NCBI GenBank assembly: GCA_963834725.1
Contig: CAWICN010000001.1
Span: 2,914,001-2,978,000, forward strand
Source: PALSA-693 sp963834725
Lineage (GTDB): Bacteria; Actinomycetota; Acidimicrobiia; Acidimicrobiales; Palsa-688
DNA length: 64,000 bases
Direction: 5' to 3'
Positions 32,041-40,743 of this stretch are shown here, in pieces. The position numbers were made by a program, and so were the translations under genes. The notes under the pieces were generated by a model. That model saw only the letters and a list, made by a program, of their open reading frames with translations. It ran no database searches and was not told the origin of the DNA. The number at the start of each line of letters is the position of its first letter. The first letter of the stretch is position 1.

Positions 32041-32140
32041 AGCCTATCTCCTTCAAGAGTCCGCTTTGGCGATGCATCGTATTCTCCGCGCTGTCGTCTC
32101 TGCTCAAACCAGCGTTGCGGGGTTCCGCGTGGCCCCCATA

Positions 32141-32607
32141 CCTCGACCGCTCGAGTGATCGCCGTTGACACCGACGAGACGAAACTCGACCTGGCCAAGG
32201 AGCGGGGCGCTGACGTCGTCGTGTCAGCGGGAGCCCAGGCTCTCTCGGACATTCTCGATCTGACCGATGGCTACGGAGCCGACGCTGTGTTCGACTTCGT
32301 CGGGAGCCAGGCGACCGTCGATCTGGCTACCACCGTCGTCGCTCCCGTCGGAGCCCTTCGCATTGTGGGCATCGCCGGTGGAAGCTTTTCGTATCCATCC
32401 GACCTGACCGCGCCAGTGGTCCCCTGGGGTGTTGATGTCCGGCGGTCGTACGGGGGGACCCGGCAGGACCAACGCATGGTCATCGACCTGGCCAGAGAGG
32501 GGCGCATCAGCGTCGACACCCAGCTTTACCCTCTCGACGAAGGGGAGCGCGCCTTCGCCGACCTCGAGGAAGGACGGGTGCGCGGCCGTGCCATTCTCGT
32601 TCCCTGA
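32141..32607 (+). pseudogene. Zinc-type alcohol dehydrogenase, C-terminal fragment
   Basis: The frame gives ARVIAVDTDETKLDLAKERGADVVVS, then GYGADAVFDFVGSQATVDLA, LRIVGIAGG, and an ending GERAFADLEEGRVRGRAILVP. This is the second half of the Rossmann domain and the C-terminus of a medium-chain dehydrogenase (normally about 350 aa). The N-terminal catalytic domain with its zinc ligands and the GxGxxG loop are missing: upstream sequence belongs to the leftward cNMP-binding gene and its promoter. A 5' truncation of roughly 190 codons. Confidence 0.75.
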
Positions 32608-32719
32608 TCAGCGGCGATGGCGGTCGTCCCGCCAGAACCCCGACCCCCAATGCCAAACTACGATGGCTGGCCGCCAACGACCGTCCCGCCCTTCCTGGAC
32701 GTAATTGAAGGTAGCCGCA

Positions 32720-34369
32720 GTGTCCACGCCGTCACCAGATGATCAAATCCTCGATTACGACGTCGTCGTCGTGGGGGCCGGGTTCGCAGGTCTCTACGCC
32801 CTGTACAAGCTGCGAGCGTGCGGATATCGGGTTCACGTGATCGAGGCCGGTGACGGCATCGGGGGGACATGGTTCTGGAACCGTTACCCCGGGGCCCGTG
32901 TCGATGTTCAGAGCATCGAGTACTCGTACAGCTTCTCGAAGGAGCTCCAGCGGGAGTGGGACTGGACCGAGTTGATGCCGACGCAGCCCGAAATCGAGGC
33001 GTACATCAACTTTGTGGCCGACCGGTTCGACCTAAGGAAAGACATTCAGCTCTCGTCCCGGGTGACAGCGCTCCGTTATGACGAGTCGTCGGCGACATGG
33101 ACGACGGAGACCAGCACCGGAGACCGTTACACCAGCCGCTACGTGGTTGCCGCCACCGGGTGCCTGTCGGCGCCGCTGGAGCCCGACATCCCCGGGATTC
33201 GGACCTTCGCCGGGACAACCCTGTATACGAACCGCTTCCCCCGGGAGGGTTTCAATTTTCTTGGCAAGCAGGTCGCCGTCGTCGGCACGGGCTCTTCGGG
33301 CGTGCAGTGCATACCGGTCATCGCCCAACAGGCCCGTCATTTGACCGTGTTCCAGCGTTCGGCCGCGTACACCCGGCCCGCCAATTGCCGACCGCTCCAA
33401 CCAGGCGAGCTCGAGACGCTGAAGGCAAACTATGACGACATCCGCCGCCGTCAACGGGCCTCCTTCGCGGGACTGATCAGCTTCGGCGCCGTCTCGCTGG
33501 AGGGCATGGTTCCGCCGGAGCAGAAAATCCTGGAAACGCCGGTCAGCGAGCGGCTGGCGAAGCTGGATGCCAAGGGCTGGGACGCTCTCGCCGCGTGGGC
33601 GGATGTGGCCGTCGACATCGACGCCAACCGGGCGGCAACCGAGCTGTACGGGGAGCTCATTCGCAGGGTCGTCAAGGACCCGCAAACCGCCAAGGCCCTT
33701 GTCCCTGACTACCCGATGGGCTGCAAACGACAGATCATCGACACCAACTACTTCGAGACTTTCAACCGGCCGAACGTCGCTCTGGTGGACCTCCGCCAGG
33801 GAGGGCTCACGGCCGTGACTCCATCCGGGATCGATACCGAGCAGGGCAGCTTCGACTTTGACGTGATCGTGTGGGCCACCGGCTTTGACGCCATGACCGG
33901 TGCCCTCAATCGCGTCGAGATCACCGGCCGCGACGGACGGCTTCTGCGTGACATCTGGACGTCCGAGGGAGCTGTGAGCTATCTCGGGCTGCAGGTGGCC
34001 GGCTTCCCCAATCTGTTCACGATCACGGGACCGGGCAGCCCTTCGATGCTCGCCAACATGTTGTTCGGAATCGAGCAGCATGTTGACTGGGTCGCCGACT
34101 GCCTGCTGTACATCCGCGAACAAAACCTGCTCGCCATTGAGGCCACCGAGCCCGCCCAGACGGATTGGGTGGCACACGTGGCGTCACTGGTCTCAGGGTC
34201 CATTCGCTCTCATCCGACCTGCAACTCCTGGTATCTCGGGGCGAACATCCCCGGGAAGAAGCGGGTCTACATGCCCTATGTCGGCGGCCAGCCGACCTAT
34301 CGCCAGAAATGTGAGGAGATCGTGGCAGCCGGCTACGAGGGCTTCGAGTTCACCCGCCTGGCCGGCTGA
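32720..34369 (+). CDS. Flavin monooxygenase, Baeyer-Villiger (CHMO-like) type with altered fingerprint
   Basis: A 549-aa FAD/NADPH protein. The first dinucleotide fold is VVVVGAGFAGLYALYKL, followed by GGTWFWNRYPGARVD, a hallmark of Baeyer-Villiger monooxygenases. The second is VAVVGTGSSGVQCIP. The fingerprint FxGxxxHxxxWP reads FAGTTLYTNRFP, with Tyr for His and Phe for Trp. The C-terminal part has VWATGFDAMTGALNRVEI and GPGSPSMLANMLFGIEQHVDW. Oxidises ketones, steroids or other carbonyls, or possibly acts as another class B monooxygenase. GTG 32720 is preferred to TTG 32705. It follows the broken dehydrogenase, a natural upstream step for a ketone. Confidence 0.88.
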   Translation: MSTPSPDDQILDYDVVVVGAGFAGLYALYKLRACGYRVHVIEAGDGIGGTWFWNRYPGARVDVQSIEYSYSFSKELQREWDWTELMPTQPEIEAYINFVADRFDLRKDIQLSSRVTALRYDESSATWTTETSTGDRYTSRYVVAATGCLSAPLEPDIPGIRTFAGTTLYTNRFPREGFNFLGKQVAVVGTGSSGVQCIPVIAQQARHLTVFQRSAAYTRPANCRPLQPGELETLKANYDDIRRRQRASFAGLISFGAVSLEGMVPPEQKILETPVSERLAKLDAKGWDALAAWADVAVDIDANRAATELYGELIRRVVKDPQTAKALVPDYPMGCKRQIIDTNYFETFNRPNVALVDLRQGGLTAVTPSGIDTEQGSFDFDVIVWATGFDAMTGALNRVEITGRDGRLLRDIWTSEGAVSYLGLQVAGFPNLFTITGPGSPSMLANMLFGIEQHVDWVADCLLYIREQNLLAIEATEPAQTDWVAHVASLVSGSIRSHPTCNSWYLGANIPGKKRVYMPYVGGQPTYRQKCEEIVAAGYEGFEFTRLAG

Positions 34370-35187
34370 CCAACCCACCGGCCGGCGGCCGTAGGTTCTG
34401 TGCCGGCAACGCTGTCATCATGCCCCGTGGAGCACGCGTTGGGCGAAACAGTTTTTCTCTCTGACTGGGCTTCCGCCTTTCTCGCCAGACAGATGACGAT
34501 GTAGCGATCTTGATCCCGCGTAAGCCGGTTGAGAAGAAACCGGTCGAGTGTGGCGAGTGTGTTGGACGGGCCGTTCGTGCGCCCAAGCAGCGCGGTGACT
34601 CCGGTCGTCATGTACTCCAGATGATCAAAGGGAGCGAATAGTGCGGGTAGCTCGTCCAGGTCGAGATATCGCCAAGAAACCCCCCTTTGGAGGAGGGCGA
34701 CCAGCTCCGAACCTCGATTGAAGCCAGTAGTGCATGGGGGTCCCGCGAGCGTTCGCAGCGAGCCACAACTCACCGCCGGGCCGCAGGGCGCCGTGGATCT
34801 CAAGGATCGCCCGTTGCTGGCCCTCGAACGTCTTGATCGCCCCCAGTACGGACTTGGCGCAGACGATGTCCAGGCTCTCACGAAACGGCATTGACAGGCA
34901 GTCGACCTCGGCGTAGCGCACTCTCGCCTCGACGCGGTAGTTGCGGTGCACCGCCATGATCGGCGTGAACGGCTGCCGGCACGTCGAGCACACCACGTCA
35001 AAGCCCTGAGCAGCCAACCAGAGCGCGAGCCCGCCGTTGACGCTTGCTCCCACCGCCAACGCCCTGGCCCCGGGGCTGAGCAGCGGGAACGGCGCTCCCA
35101 GAAGGCCAGGCACGGCGCCCAGCTGCGGGTCGACCATCCGAGGGAATCGCGAATCAGGTCACGCTGCCTTCGAGAGTCCGTCGTCAT
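34333..35187 (-). pseudogene. SAM-dependent methyltransferase split by two opposite frameshifts
   Basis: The N-terminal 17 codons (MTTDSRRQRDLIRDSLG) are in frame A. From about 35138 the protein continues in frame B: LAVGASVNGGLALWLAAQGF, the motif I glycine loop, through LEIHGALRPGGELWLAANA. At about 34707 it returns to frame A: GSELVALLQRGVSWRYLDLDELPALF to the end at 34333. Spliced, these read as one class I methyltransferase of about 280 aa. The shifts cancel (one base missing, one extra) and lie about 430 nt apart. Its 3' end overlaps the monooxygenase gene on the other strand by 37 bp. Confidence 0.7.
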
Positions 35188-35301
35188 CAGTTAATCCTCA
35201 AAACGATTGTCGTTGCCATTCGAGGAGGACAACGTCGGCGCTCCCCTCCCTTGAGGATGTCAACTGTCTCGCTTACGGCGTCCGTGTGTAAAGCTTACGG
35301 C

Positions 35302-35721
35302 ATGCGCAGCCTTGTACCGTTCCTCATGTTCTGCGGTGACCAGCATGGCAAGGCCGAAGAAGCGATACGGTCGTACTGCTCCCTATTCGAGAACTCGGGC
35401 GTGGTGAGCATCGATCGGTACGGACCCGGGGACGACGGACCGGAAGGGACCGTCCGGACGGCTGAATTCGAGCTGGACGGCCACCGGATTCGTGCGATCG
35501 ACAGTGCGGCACCGCATGCCTTTACGTTCACGCCGGCGATTTCCCTGTGGGTGGAGTGCTCGTCCGAGACGGAACTCCAACGGGTGGTTGCCGCCCTGGG
35601 CGAGGAAGGACAGATGCTCATGCCCCTCGCCGACTACGGCTTCAGCAAGTTGTTCTGCTGGGTGGCGGACCGGTACGGGGTGACGTGGCAGCTCAACCTG
35701 TCTCGGGGTTCGGGAGACTGA
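35302..35721 (+). CDS. PhnB-like / VOC-superfamily protein
   Basis: A 139-aa protein of the 3-demethylubiquinone methyltransferase-like (PhnB) group of the vicinal-oxygen-chelate fold. Features are LVPFLMFCGDQHGKAEEAIRSY, a strand GTVRTAEFELDGHRIRAID, SLWVECSSETELQRVV, and the ending LADYGFSKLFCWVADRYGVTWQLNL. Several family members are of unknown activity. The start is set at ATG 35302 because the family begins with that segment; the frame is open upstream to 35251. Confidence 0.82.
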   Translation: MRSLVPFLMFCGDQHGKAEEAIRSYCSLFENSGVVSIDRYGPGDDGPEGTVRTAEFELDGHRIRAIDSAAPHAFTFTPAISLWVECSSETELQRVVAALGEEGQMLMPLADYGFSKLFCWVADRYGVTWQLNLSRGSGD

Positions 35722-35826
35722 CACGTATGGGTCCGCGCCGCACGACGCCCCACCCCATTTCGTGGACCTGGCCTCCGGAGATTACAATGACCTTCATCCA
35801 TCGCTCGACGCGGAGGGGTATCAGCC

Positions 35827-36615
35827 GTGACTGACATTCGCTACGAGGTCGCCGATCCGGTGGCACTGATTACACTCGACCGGCCGGAGAAGCTCAACGC
35901 CCTTACCTACCCGATGCTCCGGGATTTCCGCAGCGCGGTGAACGAGGCGGCGACCGATCGGGCCGTCGTCGGTATCGTGGTCACCGGGGCCGGGCGCGGG
36001 TTCTGCTCGGGTCTGGATGCTGCCACCCTCGCCGAGACTACTGCTGTTGGCTCATCGGCCCAGCAGAAAAGCGACGAGGTGCCCGGTATGTTCACGTGGC
36101 TCCTCGAGATACCCAAGCCAATCGTGGCTGCGATAAACGGCGTCGCAGCCGGCGGTGGGTTTGTCCTGACGGTGATGTCGGACATCCGCATCGCCTCGAG
36201 CGCCGCGTCGTTCACGACCATCTTCTCCAAGCGCGGCCTCATCTCCGAGCACGGCACGACCTGGATCGTGCCCCGGCTGATCGGTGCCGGCGCCGCACTG
36301 GATCTGCTGTGGAGCTCGCGCCGCATCGACGCCAGCGAGGCCTACCGGGTCGGGCTGGTGCAGCAGGTCGTCGAACCTGACGATCTCCTGTCGACTGCCC
36401 GCGCCTACGTGACCGACCTGGCGGAGAACGTGTCGCCGGCGTCGCTGGCCGACACCAAGCGCCTCGTGTATCGCCACCTCGGGGTCGGCTACCCGGATGC
36501 CTTGCGCGAGGCCGATGATGCCACGTACGCCGCGCTTGACCGGATGGATGCCAAGGAGGGCGCCGCGGCCCTCCTGGAGAAGCGATCGCCTTCCTTCCCG
36601 AGGGTGGGTTCGTAA
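35827..36615 (+). CDS. Enoyl-CoA hydratase/isomerase
   Basis: A 262-aa crotonase. The oxyanion hole residues are in GAGRGFCSGLDAATLAE and AINGVAAGGGFVLTVMSDIRIAS. The catalytic-Glu region SKRGLISEHGTTWIVPRLIG keeps a Glu at the expected place, unlike the protein at 41-814. The ending LEKRSPSFP is typical. GTG start. Position beside the monooxygenase, SDR and CoA-transferase genes suggests acyl-CoA breakdown. Confidence 0.9.
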   Translation: MTDIRYEVADPVALITLDRPEKLNALTYPMLRDFRSAVNEAATDRAVVGIVVTGAGRGFCSGLDAATLAETTAVGSSAQQKSDEVPGMFTWLLEIPKPIVAAINGVAAGGGFVLTVMSDIRIASSAASFTTIFSKRGLISEHGTTWIVPRLIGAGAALDLLWSSRRIDASEAYRVGLVQQVVEPDDLLSTARAYVTDLAENVSPASLADTKRLVYRHLGVGYPDALREADDATYAALDRMDAKEGAAALLEKRSPSFPRVGS

Positions 36616-36643
36616 CGAACTTCGCCTTCGTGCGATAGCTCGG

Positions 36644-36680
36644 CGGCCTGGCCCGCCTGATCTTTTGACCGGGCCGGCCG
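36644..36680. terminator. Bidirectional terminator hairpin
   Basis: CGGCC-T-GGCCCG (36644-36655) pairs with CGGGCCGGCCG (36670-36680), 11 pairs with one bulged T and a 14-nt loop holding TTTT. It lies between the convergent crotonase and sulfotransferase stops. Confidence 0.6.
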
Positions 36681-36683
36681 GAT

Positions 36684-37829
36684 CTACTCTGCCGAGAACA
36701 ATCCAGCCTTGAGACGGGCCAGGACTTTGCCTGCCCGCGTCCGGCGAAAGAGTAGGCGCCTCCTCTTGAGTTGCAGCCACCCCGTGCGCATTTCATGCTC
36801 GACCCTGCTCATGGAATTGAGATCTCCAGAATGGGATCTCGCATACCCCTGTCGGTCATACAGGTCCTCCAGGGCCAGTTCCAGATATTCGACAATTTCG
36901 TCGTCGAGCTGCCCCGCGGCAGGATCGATGGGCGTGTACACCAGCGGCTTGCCGTCGCCCTTGGACGGGTTGCCATGCCATGGCACACCATTCTTGGTCG
37001 GTTGTAGCAATGATGGGACGAAGCGAATATCGAGATCTGTGGCCAGGCGACGCATGACGTGTTCGGGACTGGATGTCAGGTCTTCGTATCTTATGGTAAC
37101 CATGTCAGGAGTACCTGACGCCATACGCTCCCGGCTGCGACACAACGCCGCGTGCTCCTTGTGAGGGTAGGCACGACCCACGTGGCGATGGGCTTTGAGC
37201 TGAGACCAGTAGTGGTCTACCGGGTTCCGTACCGTGCGGATAAACAAAGCCGGCCGCCTGCTCTCAGCCATCATTTGCTGCCAAAGCGGCAAGTAGAGTT
37301 CATTATGCGGGGCCTTGGAGACAAAGATAGGAAAGCCGATATCTCCATGCAGTAGCACGGCCTCATCGAATTCACGCTTCGCCATTTCGTACGCGACGTG
37401 GACGGACACTAGTCGTCGGTAGGGTGAAGTACTGCGGTTAAAGCCCCACCGGGCGAGCCGTCCAAAGAGAGTAAAATCCAGATTCGAATAGTCGCGCGGC
37501 CCGAAGCCGGTCCCCATGGAAGTCGCGTAATCGTCGTACGAATGCGCGCCCAGAGCCAGCTCTTGGATGTTCCGTTCTTCTAGCAGACGGTTGGTAGCAA
37601 CGTCAGGTGGTGAGAAGTCAAGATCGGCATGGAAGAAACGAAGTTCCTCCGGAAAGACACACAGGTCGGGATGACCATCGAGCAGCGTAAGGGGAAGGGT
37701 AGTACCCGTCTTCGCCATACCCATCACGATAACGAAACGCGCCGAAGCGGCTGACCAGTCACACAGACGCTCGAAGGTGGCTTCACGGTCTGTCAGACGT
37801 CCCTCTCCTCTCCGTCCATAGCTCTCCAT
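36684..37829 (-). CDS. Sulfotransferase family protein
   Basis: A 381-aa PAPS-dependent sulfotransferase-fold protein. The 5'-phosphosulfate loop FVIVMGMAKTGTTLPLTLLDGHP is near residues 32-54 and the 3'-phosphate segment FIRTVRNPVDHYWSQL near 197-212, followed by a MVTIRYEDLTSSPEHVMRRLA helix. It would transfer sulfate to a carbohydrate or other hydroxyl or amine group. It opens the glycan island, so a surface sugar is the likely acceptor. Neighbouring genes are read in both directions, so operon membership is unclear. Confidence 0.85.
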   Translation of the reverse strand: MESYGRRGEGRLTDREATFERLCDWSAASARFVIVMGMAKTGTTLPLTLLDGHPDLCVFPEELRFFHADLDFSPPDVATNRLLEERNIQELALGAHSYDDYATSMGTGFGPRDYSNLDFTLFGRLARWGFNRSTSPYRRLVSVHVAYEMAKREFDEAVLLHGDIGFPIFVSKAPHNELYLPLWQQMMAESRRPALFIRTVRNPVDHYWSQLKAHRHVGRAYPHKEHAALCRSRERMASGTPDMVTIRYEDLTSSPEHVMRRLATDLDIRFVPSLLQPTKNGVPWHGNPSKGDGKPLVYTPIDPAAGQLDDEIVEYLELALEDLYDRQGYARSHSGDLNSMSRVEHEMRTGWLQLKRRRLLFRRTRAGKVLARLKAGLFSAE

Positions 37830-37910
37830 CTAACCACTGAAGCCCGCCGGTAGAATGGTGACCTCGAGCTGACTGCCCTCGAAACACCTTACAAAGGAGC
37901 CACTTCCGAG

Positions 37911-38117
37911 ATGAGTGTACGCGTTGGGACGACGGATTGGGCCATCGGTTCGCTCGGGGTCGTCGAACAGCCGCGGGCGGCCGGGCCGGCGACGGGTAGG
38001 TCCGATCGCGACGCCATCGCGTCGACCGGGTTATCCAGGCCGCCCGCCTGGGCGGGGCGAGGCCACGTTCCCGTGTCCGCACGTGTTGATTCGCGGCGTC
38101 GTCGCGTTGTAGCCTGA
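37911..38117 (+). CDS. Possible short protein of unknown origin
   Basis: A 68-codon frame whose ATG is preceded by AAAGGAG at 11 nt. It starts MSVRVGTTDWAIGSLGVVEQP and then becomes Arg/Ala/Pro-rich. The first 21 residues look protein-like, the rest does not, so it may be the start of a broken gene. The other ~220 bp of the 37830-38122 gap hold nothing recognisable. Confidence 0.2.
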   Translation: MSVRVGTTDWAIGSLGVVEQPRAAGPATGRSDRDAIASTGLSRPPAWAGRGHVPVSARVDSRRRRVVA

Positions 38118-38122
38118 CGAAA

Positions 38123-39248
38123 ATGTCGACGTCAAACCGACAGTTTATTCCGTATGGCCGTCAAACGATCGACGAAGACGACATCAACGCGGTCGTGAGG
38201 GTTCTGCGAGGCGACTGGCTAACGACTGGTCCGCACGTCCGAGAATTTCGAGGATGCCCTTGCGTCGACTGTCGAGGCGCGGCACGCGGTGACGTTCGCG
38301 AACGGAACGGCTGCTCTGCACGGTGCGGTTTGGGCTGCTGGAGTTGGCCCCGACGACGTCGTGGCTACGAGCGCGCTCACCTTTACCGCGAGTGCCAGCT
38401 GTGCGCGATTTCTAGGCGCCAGCCTGCGCTTCCTTGACATTGACCCTGACACTCTTTTGATCAATCCGGCCGCGATCCCCCCTTGCACCTGCCTGGTGGC
38501 AGTCCATTTCGCAGGTCTACCGGTGGATTTGCGCCTGGTCCGTCCTCGTCCGCGCATCGTTATCGAGGACGCCGCTCATGCCCTGGGCGCGCTAACGCCC
38601 GACGGCCCGGTCGGTAACTGTGCGAACTCCGACATGACAGTCTTCTCATTCCACCCCGTAAAAAGCGTGACCACCGGAGAGGGCGGAGCGGTCACCACCA
38701 ACAGTGACTCATTCGCGGCACGGCTCCGCCAGTTCCGAAACCATGGGATGATCCCGAAACCTGAGCATGGTGGATGGTATTACGAGGTCAATGAGATCGG
38801 TTTCAACTATCGATTATCTGATATTCATGCCGCTCTTGGTCGCAGCCAGCTCATGAAGCTCGACCGTTGGATTGCCCGCCGCAACGAACTCGCTGCCCAG
38901 TACCGCACACTTCTGGCAGACCTTCCGCTGCGACTCCCTGCGCCAGCAGAGGAAGGTTTCCGGCACGCATATCATCTCTTCCCGGTGCAAGTTGCCGATC
39001 GCGATCGTGTCTTCGAGCAGCTACGCGCTCTCGACATCGGCGTTCAAGTACATTATATTCCGCTGTATCGTCATCCCGCATATCGCGTATTCGGGACGCC
39101 CGACAAATTTCCTGGGGCTGAGCGTGCGTATGCCGGTCTGCTATCGCTTCCTCTGTTTCCGAGCCTCGCCGACCGCGAACAGGCGGTGATCGTCGGTGCG
39201 TTACGTCGCCTTCTCCTCGGTGCCCCCACTTCTGAGGGCATAGGTTGA
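38123..39248 (+). pseudogene. PseC-like sugar aminotransferase (DegT/DnrJ/EryC1/StrS), frameshifted
   Basis: The first 42 codons read QFIPYGRQTIDEDDINAVV through DWLTTGPHVREF. Then an extra base near 38249 shifts the frame. Reading on one base later gives EDALASTVEARHAVTFANG and the full remainder: EDAAHALGA, FSFHPVKSVTTGEGGAVTT (PLP Lys), NEIGFNYRLSDIHAALG and VHYIPLYRHP. The joined protein of about 375 aa matches UDP-4-keto-6-deoxy-sugar aminotransferases of the PseC group, which act in pseudaminic acid synthesis. No pseB, pseH, pseG, pseF or pseI was found here. As given the gene is broken; ATG 38123 start. Confidence 0.8.
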
Positions 39249-39343
39249 ACGAATGCTTTCCGTCGGCAAGGTCTCCAGTCAGGAATGCCGGGACGCCTCC
39301 TCGACGCGGTGCGTTCGCTGCGTCGCCCGGGGCGGCTGCCGCG

Positions 39344-40048
39344 TCAGACGAGCCCGGCGTGGGTCGCGATGTCGAGCAGGACGCGGGACGTCGGCACCGA
39401 GCCTTCGTGCTGGATCAGTCGCCGTGCCTCGGCAACCGGGACGATGGCCATCTCCGCGTACTCTGGCCGCCGGGACGGCGCCGCATCCGGCACGCGGAGG
39501 ACGAAGCACACGTCGTAGCCGTCCTGCCCCGTCTCGTGGACGAGGCCAACGCAGTGCGCCGTAGCGACCGCGTCGGCGGGGATGCCTGCCTCCTGCTCGA
39601 GCTCCTCGAGCAGGGCGCCGAGGACGTCGATTTCGCCGTCGCCGCCAACGCGCTCCCACCCGACGCCGCCGGAAGGGATCAGCTCCCACCCACCCGGATA
39701 GGCGGTGACGTTCAGGGAGCGTCGGCCGACGAGCACGCAGCGGTCGTCCACCGCGCCCAGCACCACCACCCCGCTGACGGCGAGAGCCCGAACGCCGAGC
39801 TTTCGCCGGATCACTTCGTCGCGCTGGCGCGCTACGAAATGCCGGTAGCGGCAGCAGCAGACGGTGACGACACCGTCGCGCACATCCTGGACGCTCAATA
39901 ACGTCCCATCGTGAACAGAGGGGCGCGCCGACTGCTCCTGGAGCCACAGCTCGTCGATCCGCCCACGTAGCTCCGTCGGGACCTCCAAGTCGTCGCCGGA
40001 GAAGCGGAAGCGGAGCGGCGGTGCAGCAACGAGGCGCGTGGCGGTCAT
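39344..40048 (-). CDS. Nudix-fold hydrolase with degenerate box
   Basis: A 234-aa protein. The core begins with ALAVSGVVVLGAVDDRCVLVGRR. The Nudix helix reads LGALLEELEQEAGI; compared with REUxEExGU, Arg is Glu and the first of the two central Glu is Gln. CYDVCFVLRVPDA-type strands follow (GYDVCFVLRV). Start at ATG 40048 (MTATRLVAAPPLRF), which overlaps the HAD stop by 4 bp. The change of metal ligands suggests altered or lost hydrolysis. Last gene of a methyltransferase-HAD-Nudix operon. Confidence 0.75.
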   Translation of the reverse strand: MTATRLVAAPPLRFRFSGDDLEVPTELRGRIDELWLQEQSARPSVHDGTLLSVQDVRDGVVTVCCCRYRHFVARQRDEVIRRKLGVRALAVSGVVVLGAVDDRCVLVGRRSLNVTAYPGGWELIPSGGVGWERVGGDGEIDVLGALLEELEQEAGIPADAVATAHCVGLVHETGQDGYDVCFVLRVPDAAPSRRPEYAEMAIVPVAEARRLIQHEGSVPTSRVLLDIATHAGLV

Positions 40049-40743
40049 GGTGCCGGGTCGGTGGAGGCGACCAACGCCGACGCAAGCACGCCCAGATCGC
40101 TCAGCACCGGCCGGGCGCCGCCCTGCGCCAGCGCGGCGGCGCGTGCAGGATCGGACGCGACACCGACGACTCGAAGGCCGGCTCCCCGCGCCGATCCCAC
40201 CCCTGCGGGCGAGTCCTCGACGGCGACCGCGTCGTCGGGCGCCACCCGAACTCGCCGCAGCGCCTCGAGGAAGGGCCGGGGATCGGGCTTCGAGGGTGCG
40301 TCCTCGCCCGCCACGACCGCGGTGAACGAGGCGAGCAGACCATTTGTGGCCAGGAATCGAGTCGCGAGGCGCCGTGGAGCCGAGGTGACGAGAGCGAGGG
40401 CGACTCCGGCGTCGTGGGCGACCCACACCAGCTCGCGGGTGCCCGTCGCCGGCTCGACGCCCGCGTAGGCCTCCGCCACCGCTTCTACGTACTCGCGCCG
40501 AAGTTCGTCGAGCGGTTCGTCGATCCCGTACAGGGCGCGCAAACCCTCGGGTATCTGCGCCAGCGAGACCCCGTCGAACCGCTCGAAGTCGCCGGGCCGG
40601 GCCTCGATATGCCGGGCGTGCAGGAACTCATCGAAGCAGGCCTGCAAGGCAGGCCGGCTGTCTGCGATGGTGCCGTCCAGGTCGACAAGCAGCGCGCCTG
40701 GCAGGCGCTCGAACAACGGCATTGAGGCTGCGCCTGCCCTCAT
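40045..40743 (-). CDS. HAD-superfamily phosphatase (phosphoglycolate-phosphatase-like)
   Basis: A 232-aa HAD-IA enzyme. Motif I is LLVDLDGTIADSRPALQ, motif II is LALVTSAPRRLATRF, motif III is SKPDPRPFLEALRRV and motif IV is AVEDSPAGVGSARGAGL. The cap is the helical C1 type. Substrates of such enzymes are small phosphorylated compounds; here perhaps a sugar phosphate of the glycan pathway (inference). ATGA overlaps with both neighbours. Start could be Met-1 or Met-8 (MPLFERLPGALLVD). Confidence 0.85.
   Translation of the reverse strand: MRAGAASMPLFERLPGALLVDLDGTIADSRPALQACFDEFLHARHIEARPGDFERFDGVSLAQIPEGLRALYGIDEPLDELRREYVEAVAEAYAGVEPATGTRELVWVAHDAGVALALVTSAPRRLATRFLATNGLLASFTAVVAGEDAPSKPDPRPFLEALRRVRVAPDDAVAVEDSPAGVGSARGAGLRVVGVASDPARAAALAQGGARPVLSDLGVLASALVASTDPAP

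Noticed and set aside
34333..35187. Programmed frameshifting in the methyltransferase
   Set aside because: No slippery heptamer or downstream pseudoknot at either junction, and two shifts in opposite directions would be needed.
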